Counted from the stretch's first letter, positions 20,241-32,083 are shown. The stretch: DNA of 64,000 nucleotides from Phymatolithon calcareum (GCA_977006965.1 OZ345369.1:2046001-2110000), one strand, 5' to 3'. Notes: generated by a model from the letters alone, not told the origin. Program-made: numbers and translations.

Positions 20241-20781
20241 AAAAAGTGCCTTTACAGGGGGAGCACTTGACAATGTCCTTGCCACGTTTCAGGCTGTCAA
20301 AGCTGCGGCCGAAATATGAAGTTATAAGTTCCACCTCCCGTCGACTACGCGTAGCACAGTAAAGTGGGGTATTTTTTCTGCTCTGCAGAGTCCACCCTCC
20401 CAGAGAAAGAACCAAAAGCGTGTTTCAGGAAAAATTGACCAGCTATGTCTGGAGAGATGCAAAAGACTTTAAGTTTTTGAAGAACGAGTCCACGATACGT
20501 CCATGCAAAATTTCCAAGAGTTTGCATCCACGTAGTTGTCCTTGATAATGAAGCATGTAGAGAGCTTACTGCGGAAAGGCACCTCTTGATGTGATAATGT
20601 ACAGGGCGTAACTATTGCTCCAAACATTGCAGTTCTTTTAATCTGAGAAAAGAGGCTTGTTGCTCACGTGTCGCAGACAGAGGGAACGCAATTTTCCAGT
20701 GCTTCGTTATGCAATATGTTCCCCGACATTTGGAGTCAAATTTTTCGTCTAGATTTCATTAAAATGAGGATTAGGTTGATG

Positions 20782-21186
20782 AGCTGTCAAAGGGACCTTC
20801 TTGAGAATTCAATTTTTGCGTCCGCACTACCACTCTGGAAAAGTCCTCAAATTCAGTCCGAAATATTTTCACTGGTCATGAGGACGCGGCATAGGTTCAG
20901 CGTGGCTAATGTGCTCATCTATGGGACATTTTTTCTCATAACGATTTTAGTTTTCGGAAGTGGAATTGCTTTTCAACAAAACTTTTCGTGATGTTTCAAG
21001 TTTTTGCTCAAAAGTGTACGAAAACATCTGCAGCGAAAGTTTGCATATCAACACTCAGCCACTGAAAACCTATGCCGCGTCCTCGTAACCAGTCCACGAA
21101 ATAATGACTGGTAATGAGGACTTTTTTGACTGGGTCTATGCCGCGATTTTGATGAATTCTCAAGAAGGCCCCTCTGTCAACAGCTC
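20782..21186. repeat. Inverted repeat with ~130-bp arms
   Basis: 20782-20910 and the reverse complement of 21055-21186 share AGCTGT-A-AGGG-CCTTCTTGAGAATTC, AAAAGTCCTCA and GAGGACGCGGCATAGGTT in the same order, ~70% identical, around a ~145-bp spacer. The minus arm encodes an uninterrupted 66-codon frame (GAFLRIHQNRGIDPVKKVL, WLRGRGIGFQWLS); the plus arm has the same text with frame changes. It looks like two facing copies of an unrecognised element. Confidence 0.85.
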
Positions 21187-21575
21187 TAATGGACTGCATG
21201 GCATCCAATGATTTTTTTTAAAATCATTAGTCCATACCTGGAAGGAAGTGCGACAAAGACAAGTGAAAAGCGCTCGATCCCAGACGGACAGAATGATTCC
21301 CTGGAGGCAGAAATGGGCGAGCTCTCCGCACCCTTGCAACCGGTCAATCCAGTTTATGGCACTCCAAGCGCCGTCGTCGGTCGCGTTTCAACCACAACTT
21401 TTTCCAAAATATCAGTGCCTGTGCTGTGAAATGCGAACTTGCAGAACTTCATCTTTTATTTACAAGGAATACAAGTTGTAGACGTACAAAAAAGCAAAAG
21501 GCACTATTGAAAAGCTGATCCAATAGCAAAATCGCTGCATCCACCAAGTTTGCATTGCAGTTTCGTTAAGCTCGA

Positions 21576-23440
21576 TCATTGTTCGCCGCCTTTCGTCTCC
21601 GATGCAGACGCAGTACTATCACCTAGTCCCGCTGCAGTGCCATTCAGACGCAAGGCACTCTCATCCTTCTTCGCACCTGCACCGTTCAGCTGAACAGGCG
21701 GTCTCATTGCTGCCAGCGACGACGTTTTGACCGATCCGTCAAGACTTGGCTGCTGGGTGGATGCAATAACTCTATGCCACATACGGCTTCGGACGTCCAC
21801 CTTGGTGCGTCCACGTTCGCACAATTCGACCATAGGAATGAGCACAAAATGCGTATTGATAAGTCCGACAGAAAAACCAGAGAAACCGTGCATAGCTCCA
21901 TGAACCGCAGATTGTGCAAGAAGTCCACAGATAAGGTTATCACTGGCGTTGGCAGGGACCGAGCGAATTTCGTACGTTGGATCGATGAGTTTGAGGTTAA
22001 TTTCAAAATTGAGTGCTGAGAAATGATCTTCGATTTTGTTCTGCAGCCAGAGCCCTACATCGGGAAGTTTCGCATTCCCGCTGGCATCCTTGCCGCTAGA
22101 TCGAACCTCCTCCGCCAAAAGATCTGGCGCTGCGCCCTCTGCAATCACAATTACCATGTGCTTCTTCTTGCGCAATTTGTCTTCGATGTATTGGAAAAGT
22201 CCACGTGGGCCGTCCAGAACGAAGCGAACTTCTGGAATAAGACAGCAATCGACCTCGCGCGAGGCCAACGAGGAGAACATTGCGATTTGGCCAGAATGAC
22301 GGCCCATGAGCTTGACTAGTCCAATGCCGTTGATTGCTGAGCGCGCTTCGACCTGGGCGCAGGCTATAGCGCGTTGTGCTTCGCCGACCGCAGTATCGAA
22401 ACCAAAGCTCTTGTCGATGAGGGCGATGTCGTTGTCTATTGTTTTCGGGACGCCGACAACAGACACTTTTGCTTTCCGCAGCTTAAGCTCGTCAAAAATT
22501 TTCAAAGCGCCTCGATGCGTACCATCGCCACCAATGATGTAAACCTGGGAAGTCACAGAAATACATTAGACCAGACATGCCAGTTGGTAGCAACCGAGTA
22601 CACAGAAATTGGTTAGACCAAACATTCAGATCGATTATGAAACAGAAACAAGATGCAAAAATGCACCCCAACAACGGCAGGTATGCCTGCTGAAGCTAGA
22701 GCCTGTCAAAAACTTCAAAAGCGCCACGATTGCTGCCGTACCTGGTTAAAGCCGAAGCTCTCAATGGCATCGCAGATCATCTTCGTATCATGTCCTCCAC
22801 GCGAACTGCCGATCACCGAGCCGCCCTCGTGATGGATGTACTCGACAAATTGCTCTGTTAGCCTTATCATCTCGTACTGTGTGGAGTAGAAGCCGCGGTA
22901 GCCGAAAGGAACGCCCCATATTTCCTTAACGCCATAAAGTTTAGACAAGGTCATGACAAGTTCACGGATGACGGCGTTGAGCCCCGGGCAAAGTCCACCA
23001 CAGGTGACGATGCAAGCCTTAACCTGACTGGGCGGGTTGAACGCCAAGATCTGCCGCGGACCGGCGCGCAAAAACTCACGCGAAATGGTAGTGTGCGAAG
23101 AGTCTGAAATGATGTCGTAGAGAATGGTTTCTGCATTGTTGACGAAGGAAAGACCGAGATTGAACTGAGAAGGATTAGTGGAGAGCGGAGAGGGAAAACT
23201 GCCGACCTTGGTCCACTCGGAAATTTTCGGCGGCTGGAGAACACGGGCTTTCTCAGATATTAGGACCTTGGAATATTTAGCAAAGATCGGATTGCTAATG
23301 TCGTGCGCATCCTTGGCTTCCGCGACGATCTTGGGAAGATCCTTCTCACTTTGCACGACGTCTTCAAAGGGGTTGAGTTGGATTTTGTCGAGCGTCTTCG
23401 CTCGAACAATTGGTGCGGGGGTGGTCGGCGGACGTGACAT
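21576..23440 (-). CDS. PFK: ATP-dependent 6-phosphofructokinase (plant-type), two exons
   Basis: Exon 1 is 23440-22742 (233 codons) and exon 2 is 22544-21576 (322 codons plus stop). They join in phase 0 across a 197-bp intron (GTACGG...TTCCCAG), giving 555 aa. It phosphorylates fructose 6-phosphate to fructose 1,6-bisphosphate, the committed step of glycolysis. Visible motifs: CGGLCPGLN (147-155), [10 protein letters not shown] (176-185), GSSRGGHD (211-218), the nucleotide loop GGDGTHRGA (238-246), the catalytic VPKTIDND (265-272) and [10 protein letters not shown] (312-321). The Gly in GGDGT, rather than Asp as in GGDD, is typical of ATP-using enzymes. The Lys in PKTIDND is the variant of plant-type PFKs, related to PPi enzymes. 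The N-terminal ~120 residues are not obviously a targeting peptide, so cytosol is likely. The last ~50 residues are Ala/Ser-rich. Start chosen at the ATG opening the long frame (ACATGTCACG). Confidence 0.94.
22545..22741 (-). other. PFK intron with duplicated 3'-splice region
   Basis: GT-AG intron in phase 0. A 25-bp block next to the acceptor (plus-strand CACAGAAATACATTAGACCA, 22554-22578) recurs 47 bp further into the intron (22601-22625) with 21 of 25 identical positions. It includes the candidate branch region GGTCTAA. Confidence 0.85.
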
Positions 23441-23819
23441 GTTTGCTCAAGATTTCGATCGACCGGGCACGACGGTGGCACAAGCAACGTATTGACGATG
23501 TGATATGCCACGGGAAAGCAGAATACAGGGACAGTGTCCGAAGATTGCCTGCACGCAATCTTGCAGCAGTTCACAAAAATTGGAGTCGACTGAATTCGAT
23601 GACGAATCTTGCAGGCCCAAGAGAAAAAGGACAACACAGAAGAGAGGCAGATTTTTATCATACTACGATGACAGAATCTTGTGGCCAGGTACTGCGATTG
23701 GTGAACAAATGAAACAGGCGGTGTGATTGGCAGTATACATTCCGTTGAGAGTTTTGCCCTGGAGTTGTCCCTGAATTATAATAATTATAACTGTACAGTA
23801 AAGTAATGCGCAACAGAAG

Positions 23820-23877
23820 TATCTAGATTTAAAGTGATATTGTACCTTAAGGTACAATATCACTTTAAATCTAGATA
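23820..23877. repeat. Perfect 58-bp palindrome
   Basis: Arms of 29 bp with no spacer, centred on TTAA (GATATTGTACC-TTAA-GGTACAATATC). No mismatch. Confidence 0.97.
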
Positions 23878-24001
23878 TTCGATGTTTCGATGCAAAATAA
23901 TCTAATTCTTATGAAATTTCGAAATTTCATTTTTCCAGCAAAGAGATTTCTAGAAGTTACCCAATTTACCGCCGAGATATCTTTTGAAGATAAGTTTATA
24001 C

Positions 24002-24026
24002 CAGGGGAAAGTATAACTTTCCCCTG
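24002..24026. repeat. Short perfect hairpin
   Basis: CAGGGGAAAGT-ATA-ACTTTCCCCTG; 11-bp arms, 3-nt loop. TTTATA continues the symmetry loosely on both sides. Confidence 0.85.
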
Positions 24027-26337
24027 TTTATATAGTACTGCATATTGTTGGATCTCTTCCGTTTGCTTGATTTTGCGTGACGATGACGGATTTCATCAGT
24101 AGCTATGTCAGTCATTTTCGCACACGATGGGCAATCGAAAGTCTGATAGTAAAGCTCTGCTTCTTTGCATTCTGGTTAAGGTCGGTGCAGACGCAAGCAG
24201 GAATATAGACAATCACTTCTACTTCAATTCAGATAACGCCAACCTTATGTCCTTATTTTAGAATTGATGTTTGAAGCACGTACTTAAAAGTATCGGCACA
24301 GGTTTTGGAAGGCATAGATCTTCTTCGGTTCTATAGTGTACTCCTTCGACACACAGTACCTCCGTCGCGATAGTCAAAAGATCATATATTCCACTGAATC
24401 TTGACGCCATCGGTCTAAAATCCTGTACTGTATTTCTATTCGGGCACAAATTAAAAAAAAATTCTAAGGTAACCCTGCTGATACTATTTGTAATCTGACT
24501 CTATCCTGAAAGAGGCTATAGTGCGGAATAAACCCAGTTCTAAGTAAGATTTCGCAGGACAACATGTGTTTTCTGCCGTTCCATCCAAATGGCCTCACAT
24601 GAGCGGCGAGGAAAGTACGGTGGTCTAGCCCTGCTGCTGCTCCTTTCTTCGAGATGATCAGGTTTGATGAGGCAAGTGCAGAATTGACAATATAACTATT
24701 GGCAATCAGGTTATCGCTGCTCTCGTCATATTTAGTGCTGTTAGTTTATTCCTCTTCAACTACAGCATCTTCTCTCATGCTCAAGGATTGAGCTGCACTT
24801 TCTGTGCGGTACGTTTCTAAATCGTCGAATAACCGTTCCCGATATGTCTCCGACCATTTGGCTACAGACGCGAAAATTTTCGTCAAATGACAACAAATGT
24901 CCCCTCCGCTTGATTGAGTAGGCCGATTCCAAGTTAAAATCTATCATCTTTAAGCGTCTAGGAAAGGCCACGGAACGGCAGCGTTGGTTGCTTTACTACC
25001 TCAAAAGCACAATGATCTTCCTCTGAGGCTCGCATTCGGGACCACTCAGTCGATAGCCATCACGGCCTTACCGGTTCTGTTTCCACCGATTTGCCCGATT
25101 TTCCGATGCTGGTATTTGTGGAGAAAATCAGTACAGCGACCATTTTATTGCAACAGTTGCTGTTTTTTCAAAAAAAATCGAGCTCTACTGAAGCAAAAGC
25201 TATCTGGTCATACAGTCCTATGGGGAAAACCCCCGTTCAACCCCTGCATCGATTGCTGCGACGAGCCTTCTCATGCAAAAGAGCACTCCAATGAGGGGCT
25301 TCCTAAATTATGTTGCCAACAGTATTCGCACTGAAGCAGAGGAAGCATGTCCCTGTTCAGGTGAATTCCATACGTCTTTTGCATGCTGACATCAGCGGTC
25401 CAGAAGGTATTGTTCAGGGGGACTTACCAATGCCATTTCTACCAGAATTGCGTTCAATCAGATTGTTGCAACTCAATTGAATGCAGTCGTAAATGCCAAA
25501 TTTGGCAGCATGTTGCACCGGCTTTCACACAATAAGTACCTACAGTACTGGTGCTGAGGAATGAAGCAATTAGCAGCTGTCACATGGAAGGAATCAGTGG
25601 ATGCCAGATTTGCAAATGGAGGTAGCAAAATGGAAGTAATCGTCCCCGCACAGAAAGAAAGACGTGAACACATGGAAGCTGCACAATGGACGCCGCGACA
25701 AGATGCTAAGAACGCATTGTTTTCACATGCATTGTTTCGCAACGTATTTTCGAACACCACGAAAACAGCTTCCATCTTTTGTTTTGCAGCACACTTCAGA
25801 TTGCCATCCCAGTCAAGTTTTTCCGCGTTAACTAGACAAACTCCTTATCTCTACAAGCGGAAACAATGAACGTGGTCCCAAAACCTATCGTATATACGGT
25901 GCGCACGGACAAGCAGCTCGAGTGGAGAGCTCGAAGAGAAGAAGGGGACTGCACGACGATATTGCTTCGGAGCCGCAGCAAAAAGCGGCAAAAGGGCACG
26001 AGCATTACATTTCAACCCTTAGATATGTACATGACGAATAGAAGTGCAGCATGAATTCAGAGATACGACACCAGTCAAGCTCGAGTCGTGTCGTGTCGTG
26101 CCGTGGACATGTACAGTGCGGGACCGACCGATGGTTGGGTATTCTCCTTCCACTTTTCGATATGATACCGTTCGTAGCGCGGTTCAGGAGGGCAGAATGC
26201 ACGATTTTCGCCCTCATGCGATGCTCGCATATCACGGGCAACGGAGTAGTTGTCGGGCGGACCACATTGTCGAATTGCGTTGCAAGCAGGTTGGGCATTT
26301 GCAAATTTTGAGGACAGAAAAGGGCAGCAGCAAAGAA

Positions 26338-26384
26338 TTTCCCTAGACCTCAACCAACATCGTGTTGGTTGAGGTCTGGGGAAA
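26338..26384. repeat. Near-perfect 47-bp palindrome
   Basis: TTTCCCTAGACCTCAACCAA-CA, loop TCG, then the reverse complement with one mismatch. 22-bp arms. Confidence 0.93.
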
Positions 26385-27054
26385 ATCTCCGCACAGCGAG
26401 GGCAGGCTTACATTTCACACACGTATCTTCCCTCAAACGCCCACTGCTTCAGTGCCCTTCTTGTCCCACTACTGTAGCCGGCATGCCTTGTTGCCGCCGT
26501 TACGTATGCTCGAAATTCGCATTTTGCACAGGCACCGCGGCTCTGTCACAGAGCGCCGCTTGAATTTTGGGCCGACATTGGAAGGCCCGGAGGCGCGGCC
26601 GGGACGTCCTGGAAGTTGCCATCGGCAGGTGTTAGCTGAATGCTCTACGCGGGCGAAAAGTCGCCAGCTGGGCTCTGGTCTTTTCCTCACCACTCTCCAT
26701 ATAGTCTCGTCCATGTAGCGAGGCGAGGTCTTGACGGCAAGATACCGACCTCTTCACGGATGTGGTGACTATAGTCAGAGTACCAAAATCTATATCCCTC
26801 ATGCGTCTCGGCGGTATGTCAATGAATGAATGACGGCACGCGGTACAAGTGCAAAGAGTTGGGAGCGAGCGAGCAAAGGGAGAAAAATAGCAAGGAAGCG
26901 GGAAATTTACTGAGAAAAAACTACAAACAAGCAGATGCGGATGCAATCGCCAAGCGTACATGGTGTTGTCCGCAAGCTTCCGAAAAAAGTAGCACAGACG
27001 GGGACCGAGGCGGTAAAAAAAGTTACATAAACAACTGAGCGCAAACAGGGTCAA

Positions 27055-27342
27055 CTATTCTTTCGCCTCTACAGCGGCAAAAGCCTCATCCTTCTTTGCG
27101 GTGACAGTTTCGGCAGCCTTTTGGGCGACATCCTTAGTAGTGTCCGCCGCTTCCTTTCCGGCATCCTTTGCGGCCTCAACAGTTTCTGCGCCCTTCTTCG
27201 CGACGTCGGCGGTGGTGTCGGCAGCCGTCTTCGCGGCGTCCCCAGTAGCCTCGGCGGCGCCCTTAGCGGCGGTCTCCGTAGCTTCGGCGGTCTTCTGTGC
27301 CGCCTTCTCAGTATTTGCCATTGTGGACTTGACGCAACCCAT
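27055..27342 (-). CDS. Small LEA-like amphipathic-repeat protein with MGC N-terminus
   Basis: 95 codons from ACCATGG, starting MGCVKS. It is Ala/Lys/Glu/Thr-rich with loose 11-residue repeats of the LEA group 3 kind (KAAQKTAEATETAAKGAAEA, AAKTAADTTADVAKKGAETV). Such proteins are disordered in water and form amphipathic helices on drying, protecting membranes or proteins. Gly2 and Cys3 offer N-myristoylation and palmitoylation, which would tether it to a membrane; this is inference from the motif. A longer frame extends upstream to 27435, but the ATG at 27342 has the best context and the extra residues look non-coding. TATA-like DNA lies ~200 bp upstream. Other Ala/Lys-rich stress proteins are possible identities. 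Confidence 0.78.
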   Translation of the reverse strand: MGCVKSTMANTEKAAQKTAEATETAAKGAAEATGDAAKTAADTTADVAKKGAETVEAAKDAGKEAADTTKDVAQKAAETVTAKKDEAFAAVEAKE

Positions 27343-27544
27343 GGTGAATGTGTGTTGCTTTTGGTCGACAAAAAGGAACGGGGAAGCGAAAAGTGGGTAG
27401 CGTTGCTTGCGGTGCCCTTGGTGGGACGAAGGCACAGACGCGGTGGTTGGGGCGCGGCTTATAACTCAGTTGCAGCGGGCGCAGGAAGCGATGGAAAGGC
27501 TGGTTGCGTGATGTCACGCTTGGGAGTGGCGCCGTGAGATCTGG

Positions 27545-27553
27545 ATATATATA
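27545..27553 (-). promoter_or_regulatory. TATA-box candidate for LEA-like gene
   Basis: ATATATATA, reading TCTATATATATCC on the minus strand, 203 bp upstream of the ATG. Plausible if the 5' UTR is ~170 nt. Confidence 0.5.
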
Positions 27554-27559
27554 GAATTT

Positions 27560-30030
27560 GGACCGGGGCGGAAACCAAATGCCGGACTTTTCGATGCGAG
27601 TGATTGAGGCATCAATCAAACAAATAATGACGACAGCTGTGGTTTATCGATGTAAGTCGTGAAAAAAGAGAAAGTGTTTGGGCACTTTGGCACTTATTTC
27701 GCTTCAATATCGTGCCGAAATTGTTCTCAAATGAGGCTTGGAAAATTTGTTCGAATATTTTGGAATATGTTGTCATTAGTGTAAGACAATTGATAAACAT
27801 GTGTTTGCATCACGATGCGACTGTGATTCTGATGCTGATGGTCGTCACGCTTTGTTTGGTTTTATCGACTGGAAGCGAGCCGGCGCTGTTCGAATCGCGG
27901 CGCCCAGGCTGACGAGCATGAGAATCGGGCCGTTTCGCGGACCGGATTGCACCCTAGTGCGGATAGAGGCCCGTTGATTTTTGTTGAAAGCTATGATAGG
28001 TCTTCTCTCATGATGAAGGCCCGAAGTTGGTGCCCCAACGTGGAACAGGAAGACAAGCCAGCCCCTAGAAAATATGGTTCATCGTGCCCCTAAGCTTGCA
28101 CGCTCTTGTCGTATGGTTGGTTTCAGCGCAGTTAGTTTCCGAGCTGGCGTGCCAACGATACGCAGGGTCGGTTGTGGTTCAGGCGCGGCAGTAGTGAGCT
28201 GTACAGTATCACTACACCCCAAGTGTGGATTTATCGAATTATTGCGTGACAAGCTTCCAGCTGTGTGTCGAAGTTGAGTGTAGGAAAAAGTCATAAATTA
28301 CTGTACAAAAAATTGAGCTCCTGTCGTGCATCGGCATATTTCGATATTTTCACAGATTTTTTCCGAAGATAATCTCAAAATCATCGATCGACCGTTCGCG
28401 CTCCGCCCGTAATGTACACAGTATGATACAATAGGAGAATTTTGCTTGCGGAACTGCGGAGAGCAATTTTAGTTTTTCATTTATTTTCTCCTTTTGAGTA
28501 CGATCATGACGACGCACAAATGCCGCGTAAACGTATCAAATGCAACGCCGGTTCGCATGTGCAACGACTGCACATTTCGTGAGTGAGTTCCCATGAAACT
28601 GTAACTTTCTACTACAGTATCGCCGTGGTATCATTAAATATGTTTGTTCGCCGATTTCTTCCGACTTTTGAATACTGTAAAGACCAGTATTTTGTCCGCC
28701 AAAAGCGCATGCCTGACAGTGTGGAAGCAGTGCCCACGTTCCCACCTCGCAGGCGCGGACGGCGCGGACGTCCGTCGTCGTCCTTCTCTTACAAACGTAC
28801 CGCCGCTTTGGAGAGTGTCCCTGAATGCCGTGAATTTTGGGTTCCCGGGAGCAAAATACTGCATGCATGCAGTGAGTGATATGGTGGTCTGCGCTAAAAT
28901 AGACTATTTGCCGTGTCACGCTCATTTGTGTCGTCATCTTCTCGGACCGTTCTACATATCGACATGCGCGACGCACGTCGCTGCCGGCGCTGCCTGCCGT
29001 GTTCGCCCAGACCATATCCTCCGCCGGCAATCATGCTGTACCTTAACATTCCCCTGGTACAATACTGTACTGTACAGCCACGATCCAACGTCGGATCAGA
29101 CGATTTGTGGCCGTTGCAGCATCATGCTGATGCAAGGGATAATTGCCCCGTATCTCACACAGCCCTGATCATCACATGTGCCGCCAGGAGCGAACAAGCG
29201 GACGAAGCGGATTGATTGCTCGAAAAAGCGCATCGCTTCCTGCCTGCTGTTGGTCGGTCCCAGGATTGTTTTTCTTCTCGATTGCACGGTTATTTATGGT
29301 TGGTCGACCTACGGCTGAAGAATAGTAAGTGCTCTCTCTATGCGTACAGTACCATAAATACAGTGCATATTGTATTTTGGTTTGGTACAGCTCATCAGAC
29401 CCCAATCAGGATTCCGATTCTCATTCTCCCAGTGCACTCCCCTTTGTACTTACAGTACTAGAGGTACAATACAGAACGAAAATGGTAATGTACAGCCCAC
29501 TTCACGTTCTTGCCCTGTACAGTAGTATGTACAGCACAGTACGCATCAAAATTGGGCTAAATTTTTCCTTTCAAGACGTCAATGTCGTTTCGGTTTGTGC
29601 TCCCATCGACGCAACCGTGACTTCGCCAAACTCTGGCAAGCTTACATTTCCAGACACATCGAGCTTCTGCAAAGTATCATCTTTGACACCGCAGTTCTCT
29701 TCGTTTAGCCAAGTCACTACTGTACAGTAGATGTAATTTTGAGCACACTATTTTTTTCTCGACACTTCCTATATCATACTGTATTGCATTCATGTTCTCC
29801 GCCATACATACGTACTCGAATAATCTTGTGGGTGGACACTGTTGCTCACTTTTTGACCCTACCCCCGTGACATACTGCACAGTATGTCAAAAGTAGTCTT
29901 GGAATTTGCTACTGTAGAAATGCACATTCCAGTACTCAACGCGCAGATCACAATCCCTCATTTCGCCATCATCGAGTTTTTATGCCATCCGGAATGAACG
30001 AAGAAGGGAATCAATGAAGAAAGTAACAAA
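27560..30030. other. 2.5 kb without a gene; rich in TACTGTA/TACAGTA words
   Basis: No convincing frame. From ~28.2 to 29.9 kb the heptamer family TACTGTA/TACAGTA and the joined form TACTGTACAGTA recur more than 15 times (for example 28199, 29057, 29346, 29451, 29515, 29717, 29872). Confidence 0.6.
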
Positions 30031-30034
30031 GGGC

Positions 30035-30484
30035 ACTGATTTATTTCAAACTCGCCGACGCATCTGCAGACGATTGGGACCCCTTTTCGTATGCAGGACG
30101 AGGTTGTGATGTAGGTCTTCTCGATGGACCACGATCAGGGGCGCAATGAAACAGCTCTCGGTGGGAGCAATAATTGTCGCACCATTCTGTGCTACCTCAT
30201 AGCTTCTTGGGCAGGCATGCTCTCTCGCTCCCTGCTAAATTTACGCAATCTCGTCGAATGTCTTGAATTCATTTCGAGTTAGCAGGGGAATGCAAGGCAA
30301 GCCAATTTTTTTATTCTACTGTTACATTCACGTGCACAAGCTCAGAGGGACATTACAAACGAGCTACAAGTACGAACTGCTATCGGACCCCAAAGGCTCC
30401 TTTTCTACAAAAGCGGCGCGATCAGAAAAACACCATGGTTACTCACAGATCTAAAAACGATATCGCAAGCGGGAAGATCGTTTG
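30035..30484 (-). mobile_element. LINE family B 3' UTR, diverged long copy
   Basis: Minus-strand tail GCGTCGGCGAGTTTGAAATA then AATCA (revealed on the plus strand as CGCCGACGCATCTGCAGACG). At the other end is the block shared with 7.8 and 19.8 kb (GACCCCAAAGGCTCCTTTTC...AAGCGGGAAGATCG). It ends abutting the inverted repeat of element K1. Confidence 0.7.
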
Positions 30485-30487
30485 CCT

Positions 30488-32079
30488 CTAGTGTCTATGT
30501 GACGGGAATGAGAATCATTTATTTTTTGCCAACGAAAGCTACTCATTATTAGGCTCATCAAACGCATCAAGCTCATGGATGTGTTCAACATGCTTAGCAA
30601 AACAGTTTCTACCAGTTGAAGTGCCACATATGTTGATTGCGGCGCCAGCAAGTCCATAACATGATGAGAACACGAGGGTTAATTCCTTGACTTGTCAGAC
30701 TCTGCAGTTGTTTTGAACCGCTAAAGTAGTCATCATGCCACTTGTGGCTTACTTTCTATCTTCGGGTGAGTTAAGTGGGTTTCAACACCGCCCTTGGAGC
30801 AAAGAACATCGATGAATATTGCGCGAGGCAAAATGAATCCGGGAGGACATGGCGCCTTGCTGAACGAGCGCCTACCGATACTGTACGGACAACATAGTGC
30901 CTTGTTCACTTGGTTACACCGTGAATGTGACGCACCGGAGGTACTCGGAGAACCTGGCTGTGGTCATCCCACTGTTTGAAAATGAAGGAGCGAGGATATA
31001 CTTGTTCCCCATGGAAGACTTCCATAAATCTCTTTGCGCCCAACTCATGAGGACGAGTATTCCGAATATCTTAGCCTCCATTGTTCCTATTCGTTTCAGC
31101 TTAGCGGATGCCAAAGCAAGAATTGTTCGCAGGTGCACTCGGCGAAACATAGTCATGAAGGAATCCGTACGGTGTGTGGAACCCGATGCCACCATTCTCG
31201 GATATAACTTCTCCGTTTATAGTGCGAACTTTCCAGAACTGACGGGGAATCCTTCCCCCAACTGGAGATAGAACTTGGCGCTCGAACCGTGGCACTTCAT
31301 GAGCAAATATACTCTGCGCACAGTCTCGTGCAATGATATCAAGCTCCTCTTGCGATTATTTTCCCAAGAACCATGCAGGTTGTAGGCGAGAGAGCCCGCA
31401 AGAGGGCGTTCAGAGCTCCTGTTGACTGTATGGTAGGTTTGTGTTGCCTTCTGTCGAGAGTGTGGTTCATACTGAACGGGGAACTCGGCGTTTGGCGAAG
31501 AAGATGTTCGACCGCGAGTACTGTAAGCCGGCGTTCGAGGTACAGAATTTTTCCTGCTGGGACTCGATACAACCATTCGAGAGGAATGAGCGCCTTCGTC
31601 AGCCTTCCCTGCCTTGACATTAACAATCTTGATAGTCTTAATCTTAGTCTTCTCGATTGGTTTCTGAACAAGGACCCATTTCAAGCGAAGTGACGTGTTC
31701 GAGCGACCCTGATTTCATCAACGTGCACCTCTTGAACAGTGCCGTTAACCTTTTTGACTTGTAAAAAGCTCCGTATAGTCGGCAGCACTCTGCGAGACTT
31801 GTTAATGATGTTGCTTTGGTGTGTACGGCTGCACCGACCACTCGGCGCGGGTCTTTTTCTCGAGGCATGGCAGATGTGTTTTTTCTGAGTGACCAACAGA
31901 TTTTCGTTCCTACCGGCGAACGACGCGGTTTTAAGGTAGTAAAAGGGGTACTCCCCACCAAGAACAAAAGGTCAGCTTTTCGAATCTGGCGCTAAAAAAC
32001 TGTTCCGCATTCTTTTCACAAACGTTTTTGAGCTTTTAAATCCACCCTCAATTGAGGGTGTTCGTCACATAGACACTAG
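30488..32079 (-). mobile_element. Element K1: repeated broken gene between 17-bp inverted repeats
   Basis: CTAGTGTCTATGTGACG at 30488-30504 is repeated in exact reverse complement at 32063-32079. Between them the minus strand carries a gene shared with 60.0 kb. It starts at 31867 with MPREKDPRRVVGAAVHTKAT, then SLAECCRLYGAFYKSK. After a frameshift it continues MKWVLVQKPIEKTKIKTIKI and VKAGKADEG, then a Ser/Pro-rich stretch. Farther on, LAPQSTYVALQ (about 30640) also matches 61.57 kb. The block K-V-N-G-T-V-Q-E-V...WVL resembles small beta-barrel modules of transposon accessory proteins (weak inference). The frameshift makes this copy a pseudogene. Confidence 0.75.
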
Positions 32080-32083
32080 GCGC

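Larger units (their letters stand above)
23441..27054. other. 3.6 kb without a recognised gene
   Basis: Contains three hairpins listed separately. The 102-codon plus frame at 25561-25869 and the 116-codon one at 24984-25334 show no family likeness. The low GC and lack of a long frame suggest decayed DNA. The PFK promoter should lie in the first few hundred bases. Confidence 0.5.

Noticed and set aside
25390-25450. EGIVQGDLPM-like text resembling RT motif B
   Set aside because: No SDD/ADD motif or other RT block around it in any frame.
28030-28055. TTGGTGCCCCAACGTGGAAC resembling an LTR primer-binding site
   Set aside because: No LTR pair, TG/CA ends or gag-pol text nearby; too short alone.
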